DNA from: Platycnemis pennipes
Lineage: Eukaryota > Arthropoda > Insecta > Odonata > Platycnemididae
Direction of reading: 5' to 3'
Assembly (NCBI GenBank): GCA_933228895.1
Contig: OW121847.1
Coordinates: 89,445,656 to 89,509,655 of the forward strand
DNA length: 64,000 nt
How positions within the stretch are numbered: position 1 is the first letter of the stretch; every line of letters starts with the position of its first letter. The translations under genes were made by a program, and so were the position numbers. Shown here in pieces: positions 20,147 to 33,600 of this stretch. The notes beneath the pieces were generated by a model. It was not told where the DNA came from, searched no databases, and saw only the letters and a program-made list of their open reading frames with translations.

Positions 20147-22150
20147 TACTGAGACCCTGTGGCATATATTCCTAGAAGTTATTCACTCAGCGGTTAATAT
20201 GTATACACCGAGTAAATTAAAAAAGATGAATGCAGAGCCACGGTGGTATAACGCGGCGGTACGGAAATCTTTAAAACGACAGAGAATTTACCATGCTAGA
20301 CTGAAAAAAGCGCGGAAAGAAACACCCCCTCATGACCTTAATAAAATCATTATAAATTACAAAAATTCCAAACACTTAGCGAAAAAATAATGTCGAAGAG
20401 CCTTAGTTGACTTTAAAAGTAAAATTCTAGGGAACTATTTTAATGAAAAACCGAAAGCATTGTGGTCGTATGTAAGAAAAGTTCAAGGAAATAAATCTAC
20501 TGTAGAAATGATTAGGGATGATAATGGAGAAAAAATAAATGATAATCTGGAAAAAGCTAATAAGTTTAATACATATTTCCAAATCGTTTTCACTACCAGA
20601 ATTTTAGATACAATTTAACCACTAAATAAACATTTCAAACATCCGATGCCTGAAATCGCTATTGAGCCTTGCGGTATAGAGCAACAACTAAAAAACATTA
20701 ACACCAATAAATCCCCCGGCCCTGATCAAATTCCGGAACGCGTTTATAGAACACTAGCATCAGACATATCACCTTACTTAGATTATATAATATTTCAGAA
20801 ATCGTTGTCTGAGCACATGGTTCCCAAGGACTGGAAAATAGCTAATATTACACCTTTATTCACATCCGGCGATAGAGAAGATCTTAGCAACTACAGACCT
20901 ATCTCACTAATATCGATATCGTGTAAGATAATGGAACTTCGATTATGGGACACTTGAGTGGAGAAAATTTGTTATTAAATAACCGACACGGTTTCCGAAA
21001 ATCTAGATCATGCGAAACGCAATTGGCACTCTTTGTTCACGACTTATTGGTTTCGGGAGAAAATAATGCTCAGTTTGATGCTATCTTCCTCGATTTTAAA
21101 AAAGCCTTTGATAGAGTACCTCATGACAAATTGCCCTTAGGGCTAGAAAGTCACGGTATAGATAAACACGTAGTATGCTGGATTAATCAATTCTTAGTTG
21201 GCCGCGAACAGAGTTACTATAGACGGTATCATGTCCAGTATATTTAGTGTCACATCAGGTGTTCCCCAGGGAAGTGTGATAGGTCCACTTTTATTTCTTT
21301 TATATATCAATGACCTCGGCAGTGTTGTAGTAAACAGTAGAATTCGGCTTTTCGCAGATGATTCAGTAGTGTATAGAGAAATTACCAGTCCGGGAGACAA
21401 GGCATCGTTAGAAAAAGACCTCGTAGCAATTCAGGCGAGGTGCGATAAATGGAAACTAGAACTGAACATAAAAAAGTGCGTGACAGTAAATTTTTGGGAA
21501 AGGAAAAACTCTATAGAAAGAAACTATATGGTTCAAAGTACGGAATTAGTAAACTTGGAATCAGTTAAGTAAATACTTAACTGATTCCACTGAGGGGTAA
21601 CACTTACTCAGGATGTATCATGGGGGAAATATATCAGGGAAATATGCAGTCAAGCAAATAGAAAGTTGGGGTTTATTAAACTAATATTAGGGAAAAATGA
21701 GAAGAGGTGAAGGAACGTTTCTATTTTTCAATTTTTAGGCCACACTTAGAATATGCTGCAAGTATATGGGACCATTATGAAGTAGGATTAATATACGAAT
21801 TGAATCGAGTACAACGAAGAGCAGCGAGATATGTAAAAGGGTGTTCGATAGGGAAAGCAGTGTGTCTGGCATGTTAGCCGAATTGGAATGGGAATCGCTG
21901 TCACAACGTAGGCTGAATTATAGACTTAATCTTCTGGGAAAATTTAAGGAGGGACATTTCATTAATGACGTTAATCATATATTGCTGGCTCCGACTTATT
22001 ATGGTAGGGTCGATAATTCTAATAACACTAAGGAGATAGATTGCAGGACGGAAGGTTTAAGATATCATTTTTTCCACATACGATTCGAGATCAGAACGCT
22101 AGACATCGCGTAAATCGGTAATAATTATAGAGGTAATATTCAGAGTAGGT
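20147..22150 (+). pseudogene. CR1-like LINE reverse transcriptase, frame-broken
   Basis: This is a relic of a non-LTR retrotransposon ORF2. In order: a pre-RT region with PRWYNAAVRKSLKR (about 20234), then ALWSYVRK (about 20460); the RT entry motif NKSPGPDQIPE (about 20705-20740); NYRPISLISI (about 20889); FLDFKKAFDRVPHDKL (about 21090-21135); GVPQGSVIGPLLF (about 21258-21296); and the catalytic FADD (about 21353-21364). The end has the VQRRAARYVKG and WESLSQRRL patterns (about 21810-21915). There are stops at 20388 and 20617, and frame changes near 20940, 21210 and before 21840. The 5' half with the endonuclease is not recognisable. The motif order fits the CR1/Jockey group; CR1-like is my best reading. 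Confidence 0.85.
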
Positions 22151-25100
22151 TGATAGTATTTTTTATTTCCTGCATATTCAAATCAATGTGTTGCTCGCAT
22201 GTATTGCTCTTAGCATTCCCTGTATTTAATTTTTTTGCATGCATGAGTATCTATTAAATTGGAGTCGGATTTCAAGTAATGCATGGTATTCATGGGTGTG
22301 TCCTGCATGATTGGGATTTGGTAGATATTTTTTCTTCTTTTCCCTAATTACTTTTTGTTTTGTTTTTTTTTTGTTAAAGAAAAATACGCGATACAGTATA
22401 GCACATTTCAATCCACATATTTACCGAAATATACTTAGATTTCACCAAATGAATGTCCATTGCACGTAAAATTATTGGAGAAGCCGACAGCACGAAGATC
22501 AGTTAGGGCCAAATATTCCCACATAGCACAAATCTTAAACTTTCGAATTTCCCCTCGACCTTGCACACGATTAGATTCATAAAATTCATTACAATAAGGG
22601 TATTCCCTTCAACGAGGATTATCTCCATAGCGGGAGTTCTAGCCGATGCATGAATTGGGCCTTTGAGACTGCATCTCATAGGACTAACTGCGCAAACTTA
22701 CAGCAGAACCACAGCAGTGACGGAATATATTTCCGGAAGTGACTGAAGGATGGAAAATATTCATCAAATCGACAAGTCTGCGTGCCCTCGACTTATGTGA
22801 AGCACGCATCGATGGATAGAAATTGGTGCTTTAATTGATGGAAAGAAAACTGCTCCGATGGTTCCATTAACTTTCCACTATTCACAGAATCCAAAGAAAT
22901 GCACCACACGATGACAGTACCTACTTGAGAAGATATTAAAATTCATTCCCCTCTTCGCAGACTCCAGCGATGCAGCTTAAATGCTAACTAGCCAAGTCTT
23001 CACAGCAAAACGATTCTCCGTAGAGTGTCAAATTTTAACGCCTGCAGGTGCTGCACTTAAATCGCCCTGTGGGACATATAAAATTCTTTATTCATTGTAC
23101 TCTGGGGACGTCGTCACTTCACATTGGACGTTCCAACTCTTCGTTATTGTCGCCCAGTGCAAACATGCTTTATTCTGAAAATGACTGTAACGCTCGCAAT
23201 TGCCCATTCACAGGAAGCACCATCCGCCAAATGGTTACGGGAAAAATAAAAGAGAAAACTCTTTTTCTCAAAACAGTAAAATGTGTCGTCCAATTCCAAT
23301 TTTGTCCTGCATAAATTTTTATACCCATGCAATGTCAATGGATTGGAAATAGAGGACATTTATCTTTTCTCAGTAATTTTTCTGTGCAGGATAGTCGATT
23401 TCATTTTATGCAAATCTGTGAATCTCCGAAAGCATTCTCACATGAGGTGTTTTAGTTGGAATAGATACGTACATTTGACGAAAGGGTAAAATGTAAAAAG
23501 AAACATCCAGATATTTTTACCACCAATTATAACGTTTAGATTTGCACAGTTTAGGATTAATAAAAATAATTGCCACCGTTTGATACGCCTTTATTCCCCG
23601 GTAACGGGAGAAGAAATTAATAAACGTTGAATAAATTAGAATTCTCTTAATTTTCAACTCGTACTTTCCTGAAGTATTTTTCCTTAGTATTACCTAAGAA
23701 AGCTCTAAAGAATGACGCAAAAAAAAGAAAATATTTTGACTTGTTTCGTTTGATAAAAGCGTTATTTTTAAAATATATTTTGAGATAAACGCCATCTGTA
23801 AAATCCTGCAAGGATTTCAAGAAGAAATTGGTAGAAAAATATGGATTTGTTTCAACATTCTTCGATAAAATTGTTTTAAAACAGAGTTTCATCAATACTG
23901 CCTTATAAATGATTGTATTTTAGCAAGCTGTGAAATAAATGCTGCAAACTTAGCAAATTCTTAAGCTAAGACCTATTTCCATATATGTCACAATCAACGA
24001 AGATATGCATATACTCATGCATTTTCAATTATTGCAACGCCTATTTATCTGCTACTGGTCCAGAGACGGAAAACGTTTCAAATACATCAATATATTAGCC
24101 CACCTCACTAAAATTATTTATTTAAAAAAAATTCAATGATTTTCGGGAGAGCTTGAAAGTATACAACACCTTCAAAAATGAGACCAGTTTTCAATTACAT
24201 CAATACACAATGCATAATTTATACTATTTGCATATGAACTCATCTAACAGCCTTGGGACAGTAACGTGATTGCCATGATAGGCCAATCACAAAGTATCAA
24301 TCCCTTCCGAATACGTGCCACGCCGAAGTGCTTCTCTCCTAGGGTCAAGTTTGGGTTTCAGCTGACCCAGGCTGATGCGTTGCCGAAACGCTTACCTCGG
24401 CCCTTATGAATTCTTTTTATTTATTCCAATTTACATCAAACAAGTACTGCACTCAGCAATTACATTTACTTGATTGAATTACCAGCTACTCGTAAGCACG
24501 TTACAAACAATATGTTCAGCCTACACTGAACCGCGAACAGAATTATAATACAGACAACGAGCTTTTGCTAAAGTAGAAACATTTAGCTAAGCTATTGTAC
24601 GGTAAAGGAAGATGAAATGGAATGGCGGAGTTATTTTCTGTAACTAGAAGTAGGCAAATTGTTTTTAAGCTGTACCAACTGCTACGGAAATAGCAAAAAC
24701 ATATGGCCTAAATTAAGGACGTTGATCCGAAAAGTGAAAGTCATGTCATTTTTTTTATATTTTCAGCTCTTATAGAACTAAAGTTCCTCTATCTAATAAA
24801 GTAAAGATAATTACACCAATCCATACTCCTAGTTCCACAAATTGCATTTGAAATTACATACGATTAACGGCGAGAACGGCCGTCACATGGGAATATAACG
24901 TTTAAAAATACCATAGTGACATGTCATTTTTGCAAAAAAACTGATATTTTATGCGTAATTTCACAAGAAATAAAATGACACGAAAAAAAAGGCATCGACC
25001 CACCGTATTTTTCGCTAAATCCACCAATTTCTGCGTTTATAGCAGACGAAATGCGTAGTTGTCTTCAAGTGGCGCTGCGGTAGCTCCAGCCAAAATGTAT

Positions 25101-25439
25101 GGCGTATGAATAATATCATTACTAATGAGATATTAAAGCATATTTCAGAAAAATATTATAACATAACGTTTTATAGTAATATTCTAGTGTTATAAATTAG
25201 TAAATTCATCGAGTACATGAATTTATTTCTTTAAAGTAAGTGCTGAATGACTCCATCGTCGAGCTGATTAAAATTATCGTAAAAAAGAAATCCTTCGAAT
25301 TTACATCGTATTTCTTGTGATACTTATGACTTTCAATAGCTTAGATAATTTTCTTTGTGAAGTAAGGATCACTTAGCAGGCATATACTCGTACTTAAATT
25401 AATAAGATTCCTCAGACAACTTGACTCAAGCAGTCGTGA
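22151..25439. other. Anonymous AT-rich DNA, no gene recognised
   Basis: Very AT-rich, with homopolymer runs (for example around 22355-22375). The minus-strand frame 23647-23895 and other short frames have no motif. No repeat family identified. Confidence 0.5.
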
Positions 25440-25545
25440 GCCAACCTCCTTAAATCCTAAATGGCCTATGAGAAACAAAGCGGGATACGAACCTACATCA
25501 GATGAGCTACCAGGTCGACCTTGCCTTTTTAAAACAGCTGAGGAA
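25440..25545 (-). mobile_element. tRNA-like SINE, probable family 2, reverse
   Basis: On the minus strand: GACCTGGTAGCTCATCTG (A-box region), then the B box GGTTCGTATCCC about 12 bases later, then a TTGTTTCTCATAGGCC region. The A box to B box distance is short, so this is a degraded copy. Confidence 0.45.
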
Positions 25546-27338
25546 TTTACCCGTTTCTGATTGTGAGTGAGGCAGCCTGTAGACGCACTGAGGGAGACGT
25601 AATAGCAGACTTGGTTTCCGGCGACACAACAGCTAAAGTTACCCCCTACCCTCCACACAGAGCTAAATTAAAAGACTTATTAGGAATGCGTGCTCGAGGC
25701 ATGATACGTACCCTTGATTCTTGGGCAGTCAGGGTACCACTTGACCTTGGCGGGCCTCCTGCACTCCCCGTGCTGTTCTTTTTATCCCCATCCAACGGTC
25801 ATTTTCAATCGTGAAAGGACTGTAGTAGGGAAGCGAAACGGTTTCTCCATCCAATGCACTACTAGAAGGTCCATAATGGGAAGAGCGTTGTATTCTCGCG
25901 TGAATCTTTTCCTTCCGTTCAATAAGACGCCCGCGATTCTCGGGCCTGCTTTCAGAGCTTTAAACACGGTAACTGCGGAAATTAGAACGAGTTCTCCACT
26001 CAGCATCCTCGCGAAAGCCCAACTGCTGCCGCTCGTCTGCGCCGAAAACGGCCGGTACCTCGTAGATCACGGTCAACTACCGCGCGTGGAAGCGAAAACA
26101 GTCCATTTGGCGCACGACTTGGAAGAGTTGAAAAGGGCGAGCGACCAATTGTAAAGGGATCGTCCGCTCCGACAGACTTCCGCGCATTCCCTGTCGCAAA
26201 TTTCACGAAGCTCACGGGTGGTTACGCGAGTGCATTTCACCCAGACACGAAGGCCACGTCCCAGCCAAGAGAGCCTTCCATTCGGGCAATTATCTCCGCG
26301 GATTCGAACGGCAGGCTTTTGCGTTCATCAGCTCCCCCGTCAGTAGCACGCGATCTCCCATTCCCTCCCCTCCCTCTCACTCCATCGCAACGAAAACCAC
26401 CCAGAGAGGAAGCCCGGATGGGTTAGGGAGGATGGATAAGAGAATGGGACGGTATCGTCACGTGAGGAGCAAATGGGGCGAGAGACAGAGGGGAAGAACG
26501 GCGGAGTGGAACAGGAAAGGGACGTAAAAGTCAAGTGGAGGCTGGGGCTGGAGAAAGAAGGCTCGAGAAGGAAAATGGACGAGAGAGAAGCGATACTGCA
26601 ATGAATCGAGCGTGAAGTACACACAAAATGGCTTGTGGTATACTCACACGCGAAGGTGAATGTGCAAAACTTCTCGGCCCGCCGCTCGAACACCATCCGA
26701 CAAAAAGAGGAGATGTTTCAATGTTAGCATAACGAGTAAGGATGGACGTGGTTGTTAGTCATGCAGCATAGAAGAGAAAGAAGTGTTAAGAGCGTGTTGA
26801 CGGACCCGAGCGGAAATATTTTTTTAGCGAGCGGAGAGTGCAATTGAACTGCGGCCTTTGAAGCTCTTTAACTTCGGCCAAAATTTAATGTGGACAGTAA
26901 GTGTGGACAGGAGGACGGGATTCATTTCCTCTAGAAGCTATTGTTAATGGCCTACGGTGAGACGTGGAAAGACGTGCAGGGAAAAAATATTTCGACGCCT
27001 CCGTGCAGCAGCTATATGAAAGAGTTTACATTTACATTATGAGTTTACATATGTTTTACTGAAATGTGCCACAATATATTTTTCTATGCATCCCTGCGTT
27101 CGTCCAGTTCTTCTACGTATGCCACTAAAAATATTGCAATGAGTGACAGTATATGACGGTTTTGCATTTTGGTGATTATGGTATTGAACAAACTAAAGAA
27201 GTATTCACCATAAACCTGAAAAATGTTTCAGCGTATTAAAATGGGTAAAACCCCCAAGCTTAGGGTAACTATTGAAGAAAATTTTATTTAATACATTTTA
27301 TATTTTATTGGAATCTCCAGTACCTATTGAAGGCGGGT
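25546..27338. other. CpG-richer block, no gene recognised
   Basis: Bases 25800-26700 are GC-richer with many CpGs. The plus-strand frame 25714-26154 (146 aa) and minus-strand frame 26340-26696 (118 aa) have no domain I recognise. On the minus strand, 26585-26660 contains TTCGCGTGTG followed by a GTATACCACAAGCC region that is similar to 28308-28400. The remainder is AT-rich. Confidence 0.45.
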
Positions 27339-27600
27339 TATCGTGAACCAAAAAATATTTTCACGACATGACGTGAAATCGCGGACGACGTCGTACGGAA
27401 CTCCACATATTCCTCCAGATCATGATCAGCCGTTCTCTCCTGTGCCATCAATCCCCATGTGTTTTCAATGAGAATGAGGTTTGGTGATCGTGCTGGCCAG
27501 GCCTATGACATCAATATGAGGGTTTTGGGCAAATAAATAACGGCCCACATTGTCTCTTGCACTCTCTTTCTCAAAAAAGTCAGCATTGGGGTGCATTGTA
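27339..27600 (-). pseudogene. Tc1-like transposase C-terminal relic
   Basis: On the minus strand the DNA translates to a decayed end of a DDE transposase. A segment ending FAQNPHIDVI is followed, after a one-base frame change, by WPARSPNL, then IENTWG. In Tc1 transposases this region reads close to WPARSPDLNPIENLW, carrying the second catalytic Asp. Here the expected Asp is Asn. The frame stops at 27339. No terminal inverted repeats or N-terminal DNA-binding domain were found, so only a dead fragment remains. Confidence 0.75.
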
Positions 27601-30369
27601 AATATTTGTTTAGTTTACTCATTACCATCAATGCCATATCAAAAAACCGTCATCTCCTACCTGTATCTCACTGAAATCTTTTTATTTACATCCGCGAATG
27701 AACTAGACGACAAACGTAGGGAAGTATCACGTTTACCGAAAAGTAATTTCAGTCGGATTAGTCCTTTCGCTGCAATAGGCGGAGATGCTTTTTTTTCCTT
27801 TTCTTGCGACATGCGGGATATTTCGCGGGTCCCCCAAAACCGTCTCTCTTGAACACGACGCCCGGAATGCTTCGACGTTTTTGAAAAGGCCTCCTCATGT
27901 TTGACGTGCCCTTTTCTGGGAACATATTATGGAATCAGGTTGATTCGATTGATGCAGAAAAGTTTTAAATAACGTTTTCAAACTCATTATGGCGTTTCAT
28001 GTGACTGCATGCCATGGAATATTTTTGTGACTGCTTCTTTTCACCTCTCGACTTGGCAATTTTTGCCAGTTTCTTGAAGAATTGGATCCGTCTTCATCTG
28101 CTTCCTGAATTAAAATGTGTAGAAGGTTAAAAGAGCATGGAATGTTTCAGTTCAATTGCACTCGCAATGCGGCACAAAATATTCTTCCTTCAGTTCCTCA
28201 TCACGCCCCTTCACCCATGTTCACAATGTGCTTTTTTGCGTTCTACCATCATTGAAACATCTTCCTTTGGATTTGAATGGGTCTGGAGTGGTGGCTCTGA
28301 GAATCAATGCACATTTACTTTCGCGTGTGGCTGTATACTTTATTTACACCAACATGCTAACCCGCATGACCTCTCAAGGGTGTGTGGCAGGCAGGGCCGT
28401 ATTTACCATAAGTCGTACCCGGCGTCCGCCATGGGTACCCGGCGTCCGCCATGGGCCCCTCGAGCGCTGGGGACAACGCGAGAGTGAAAATGTAATTATA
28501 GTCGTAAGCAACCTGGCACCTATTAGCAGAGTATTAATAGTGATAGATATTTGTACCCATTATATATGTATCTTAATATGCAGGGAAAAGTCAATGTCAA
28601 GCTACAAGGTTGCAAGACTAGAACATTGGTGGCCTCATTCTAGATTCCTCCGGAGGCCTCAGAGGTCACAAATGTATCCCTTGTGGCAGGGACTGAACCA
28701 CGTTCTATGACCAGCCTTCAAACAAGAATAAGTTTCATATCCATTTGAGGTAAAAATCTACCTTGAGGGTCAAATTCGTTAGTTTTATATATTTTTATAA
28801 TTTTTGGAAACTCGTTTCAAAGTTTACAAGGAATAAAAAAACATTATATAGGAATACTTTAAAGGTAATTTGTTAAGGCAATTAAAAATAAAACGCAAAT
28901 ATCTTCAATTGCTAGTAACCTGTTGTTCGGAAAATGCAATTTAGAGCAAAATATAAAGCAGAAAATTCTAAATAAAATTCTATATGCGCTAAAAAGTATA
29001 AACACAGTTTTTATTTACATCCGCTCACCCACTCACTTAAATTATTAATATCTTGGGTGAAGTAATTATACGGCCAGTGAATCAACGGCTATGGTTTTCT
29101 CGCAAAGTTCAAAACAAAATATTTGCCGCACATGCTCGAGGCAAGATTCTAGCCCTAGAATTGAATACAGCGGCCGTCTTCACGGAAATTTACCTTGTGA
29201 GCTATACGCTGTGGAAATCGCTGAGGAGCTAGATGGAAGTACGAGCACGTAGTTCTCTATCACCTGTTACATAAACATCACTCGCCAATGTGCGGGTTAA
29301 GGGGCCATCCATCCTTAAAAAATGTAACATTAAAAAGGGAGAAATGGGAGGAATTGGGACAAGTTAAGCCGATTTCCCACGGTCAATATTAATCCAATTT
29401 TTTAGTCCAAACGCATTCTTTCCGAAATTAACAACCTAAACAAAAATAATCTTTTAATATCAAATTTTTAGGCTTAACTTGATGGAAAAAACATTGCGAT
29501 AGTTTAAAAATAATTTTACTTGGAAATATTCCAAAAAAGCTTTCTTTCTTCCGACTCAGGGTTTCGACTATTGCACAGTTGTATACCTTTCTGAGGAATA
29601 TCACTACGTGGAGTTATTTCCAAACTATCAGAAATGGCGTTTCGCGGGACGCAATTTATTGGTCGAAAATAGACGAACGAATGAAATACGAAAAAATAGT
29701 AAAAAAGGAAATTGATCGCCACAACCTTATGTGAAGTCGTTGTCATGATATTTTTTTCGTAGGATTCATAGATTAATTAATTAATTTAAAAATAACAAAT
29801 CGTGCAACTGATTTTTTATATTAATTTATCTCTACTCAAGGTCATCTTATATGCATTCACCTTTACCGTGCACTCGATTAGAACAATAACGGTCTCGGGA
29901 TGTCATAATTATGCCAAGTCCATCTGTCCCGTGATCACGACACTCCAATCCAAAGAGCTACAATCAAATCACTCTCAAAAACGCGCAGAGCAATTCTCAC
30001 TTTTTGTAAGTCGCTTATCGATTAGTTTCTAACATTTAGATAGAAATTTAGAATTAGTTTTTTCTGTCTCATCCAAAATATTTCTATAGAAAATTTTTGG
30101 CAGAGATTACTTTGATACAATTACACCATGTCACACGACCCAAGTAAATTTTAATCAATTTGTGCACAAATATTGTATCCAGGTTTGACCGTGAGGCCGC
30201 CGCTCTACGATGCATTATCGATATGGAGAGGGGGGTCCAGCTTTCCGTTACGTGAAGATAAAGATAAATTATAAATTTATTCTCTGTTCAAGTTATAATA
30301 ATGACTAAACAAATATTTATCAGAGAAAAACAACACTAAAGAGAAAAAAATGAGGTAACTGGGTGTAAG
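27601..30369. other. Anonymous DNA with small repeats
   Basis: A block at 28308-28400 (TTCGCGTGTGG ... CCTCTCAAGGGTGTGTGGCAGG) resembles 26585-26660 (reverse) and 52869-52920. An exact 20-bp tandem duplication, TACCCGGCGTCCGCCATGGG, lies at 28416-28455. The long plus-strand frames here (28137-28710) cross these repeats and are unlikely to be genes. The rest is AT-rich. Confidence 0.45.
28416..28455 (+). repeat. 20-bp tandem duplication
   Basis: TACCCGGCGTCCGCCATGGG is present twice in direct contact with no mismatch. It is GC-rich in an otherwise AT-rich region. Confidence 0.9.
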
Positions 30370-30612
30370 TATGGTAAAGGGACAACTTCATCGGCCACAT
30401 CTTAAGACACGATAGCCTGATGAAGACAATCGTAGACGGAAAAGTGAACAGGAACAATGGAAAAGCAGGCCTCATATGAGTTACATGGAATAGGCCGTGA
30501 AGGATGTTAAAGAGAGGAGTTACGACAATATGAAGAGGTTGGCCGATAGAAGAATCGAGTGGAGGGCTGCGTCAAACCAATCCTAGGATTGTTGACTGAT
30601 GATGACGACGAG
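30370..30612 (+). mobile_element. RTE-like LINE 3' end
   Basis: The sequence reads, in pieces, GHILRHDSLMKTIVDGK, then a degraded VKD region, then LADRRIEWR and SNQS-like residues, followed by GATTGTTGACTGATGATGACGACGA. The GH-ILRH ... KTI-GK pattern is the usual C-terminal end of RTE-type reverse transcriptase ORFs. It has stops and frame changes. The tail ends in TGA/CGA trinucleotide repeats. Four other copies lie at 6110-6215, 13080-13262, 14378-14765 and 58366-58770. Confidence 0.75.
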
Positions 30613-33600
30613 ATAAAAAAAGAAATAAGGTAAATAATTGTTCAATCAATTACAAAAAAGAGGGTTCACTGTGGTTAGTGTTATGTCATTAGAGGATATT
30701 GGGGTGCGTAACAGGGTGTGGAGGCGAGTGAAAAAGTAAAAAAATGTTTTCTTATGCATTTTCTCATATCGTATTTAATTTGACTGCCAGTTTCCACCAT
30801 TCAACTCCTAACCATCATTGTAGAATGAAGCAAAGCCACTTCCTTCTCCTAACAATGTCTTCACGTAGAAACCTACCAATGAAAACATTTTAATTTGCAT
30901 TTCACGGGTATAACGGCTTTATTTTTCTGATTGGTACTTTGTATCTATTATTTATTGTATCTATATGGAATTATATCTAAATTCTTGAAGAGTCTAACTC
31001 GCTATTTTACTATGCAAGGTAACTAAAGACATGAATAACCAGGAAAGTCCTAGCCAAAAAAAAAACATCTGTTACGTTTCATTCCAAACAGCGAAAATGC
31101 ATGAATAAATGCACTTTTATGGTGCCAGTGTATTTATCGAACTGTAAAATGGCCAATTGCTAAGCTAACGCCGTTTACGGTTTCCTGGTCCATAAGGCAC
31201 TGTACCGGCCTCCAAAAGGTCACATTGGTACTCCCTTGAAGATTGAAGAACTCAATTAACATCCTGCAACTACTGCGCTATCAGTTGAGATGCGAGAAAA
31301 GAGACAAACCTCAGGATATCTGTTGGTAATAGAGGGGTGATGACAATGGAATATGGCGGGTGATCAGGAATGGCATTTTCCACATTAAGTGTGTTTCTTC
31401 TAATAACTTGGGACACAAGATAGAGATTCATTCACAGATATCAAATAGCGTCCTTCTCTTGAACCAATAGAGATCATAACTGACATTTTCATAAGCATAG
31501 GTAGGTTTAAATCATATAGCGAAGGATTAAGCCCATGATCATAGTTCTACCAACACATACTAGCTTTATCCTTGTAAGAATAGATGGAATGAAAATTATT
31601 GCATGACAGCAAATGCCGAACCAATTAATTAAAAATGCATTACATCGTAGATTTCAGTAATTTGGTTACACGTGGCTGGTGCATGCATGACTAACATGTG
31701 GTTCTTGTTAAATTTTACTATGCTCCTTAGTAGGTACATGTAGCTGCATGATGTTGATGTAGTGCATGATTGGTGATAGTTCATCCCCTGCTGCACACAA
31801 TACAAGAGGCTCACATGGTGATGCACATATTTAGATAGATAATAGCACCATGGAGTTCTCTGTTTTTGCTCCACCTCCAAACATATTTGGTTTCAAATCA
31901 CCCTAAGCTCCGATTTCCTCTCTTCGCAACGTAAACCTTCCACGTGATAATCGACCTTTTATCCAACCATGGTTTTCTGCATCTATTACCGCACGTGGAC
32001 TCAACGGGTGGACCACACCACAGAATTAATGTGGAAGTCGCGGAAACCAGCTAGACAACAAGCAGCACCCCATTCCTCCGCCCACCGCATGGGAACATCC
32101 AGACAATTCAACCGAGAGGCGAGATAGATTCCTCTTTTTATCCATCATCCTCAAGACGATAAAAAACTAGATAGAGCCATGGCTATTTTACCGATGAGAA
32201 CGCCTATTGATTGCTGATGGGCATGGAGTGGAAAATCAATCTTGAGAACGATAAAAAGCATTGAATCGGGTGGAAATTGACATTTGGATGGAGACGGAAA
32301 TAACTCCTCAGATGAAGGTGTTGAGGGTGGAGGAGCTATCTCTCGAATAGACTTGCTCCAAATTCCGGAGCTAAATAAGATAAATAAGCAGGGTCGTGGG
32401 CTTCTTCCCGAAGGCGCTCCTCCCCGGGGTCATTCTACAAACATCTGCGAGGAATGCTTTTTCCTCTCGACGTCTCCATTCCCTCCTGAGATCTCTCTCT
32501 CTCCCTCTCTTGTCCGCATTCCAACAGTCTTTTTATACGTCCAGGACCAATAGGCTACGAGAGTACTTTTCGATAGTAGAAGATTTTTTTCATATCTTAT
32601 TCTCGATGGCGCGAATTAGACCTGTTATAGTCTTCTTTTTGCAACTTGTATCTGTAAAATTATTTGTTCCAACACCTCTACACCATCAGCTGAAATTACG
32701 TGAATCTCCCTGGCTCGTTACATATTTAACAGCACGCGTAAATGACGAAAATTTTAATTTCGGTACAGCGTCCCACAGTATCGCACAGGATAAGGAAAAT
32801 TGACTGTATTAAAGACATTTTCATGGGTGTTTTCAAGTCTGTTTCCGCACTAATAGGCGCTTCAGACCGGGAGGAAAGGTATAAGGATAGGAATGGAAGG
32901 GATGGGGGGTGGGATATAACTGTGAAATCGGTTCCAATAGACATTTTAGCAAGCTGACTCAAGGCTAACAAAATATTTCTAGTCCGTTTTTAAATACCCT
33001 GATTTTTAATATAAATGATCCATGACTAAGTACGTGATATCTAGCTAATAATGTATTTACTTATTATTATGTTATGCAATTACATCGGTCCGTGTTGGTT
33101 TTGTGGGCTTTCATACACTACGAGCTTATGCCGCACAATTAACTCTCTCGTTGAAAATACTGAGAGTACTGCGAACGCTACCTATTTATGAAGTATGTAC
33201 TACACTAACAAGAAATGCTCTAGTGTGTTCATTCTAGAGGATTACTTAATCTTAGAATCTTAAATCAGTACATTCCCTATTCTTATTATTTTGTTTGCTG
33301 TTGTCACTTTATTGCCTTGTTTAGAGAAGACAATGAAAAACATGTTTTCCTTGATTTCTACTTATTCGTGCATAACTTTTTGGAAGATCATTCTTTCGAA
33401 ATGATGGCGATTTGTACTTTTCCACTTAAATTTTAATACGACCCAGCCATATTTTAAGTGGAGAATAAAAAGAGCCATCATCAAGTACTAATTTCATTGG
33501 GGTTGTACAAAAATATCCACGAATATTAATTAACGTTCAACGGAATAATAAACGGTGTTTTTCAGAGAGCTCCGAAAACAAAGAAAACTGGCACAACAAA

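Noticed and set aside
25714..26154. 146-aa plus-strand frame in a CpG-richer block
   Set aside because: No recognisable domain, no clear splice signals and no conserved pattern.
28137..28710. 116-aa and 184-aa plus-strand frames
   Set aside because: They run through the TTCGCGTGTG repeat and the 20-bp tandem duplication.
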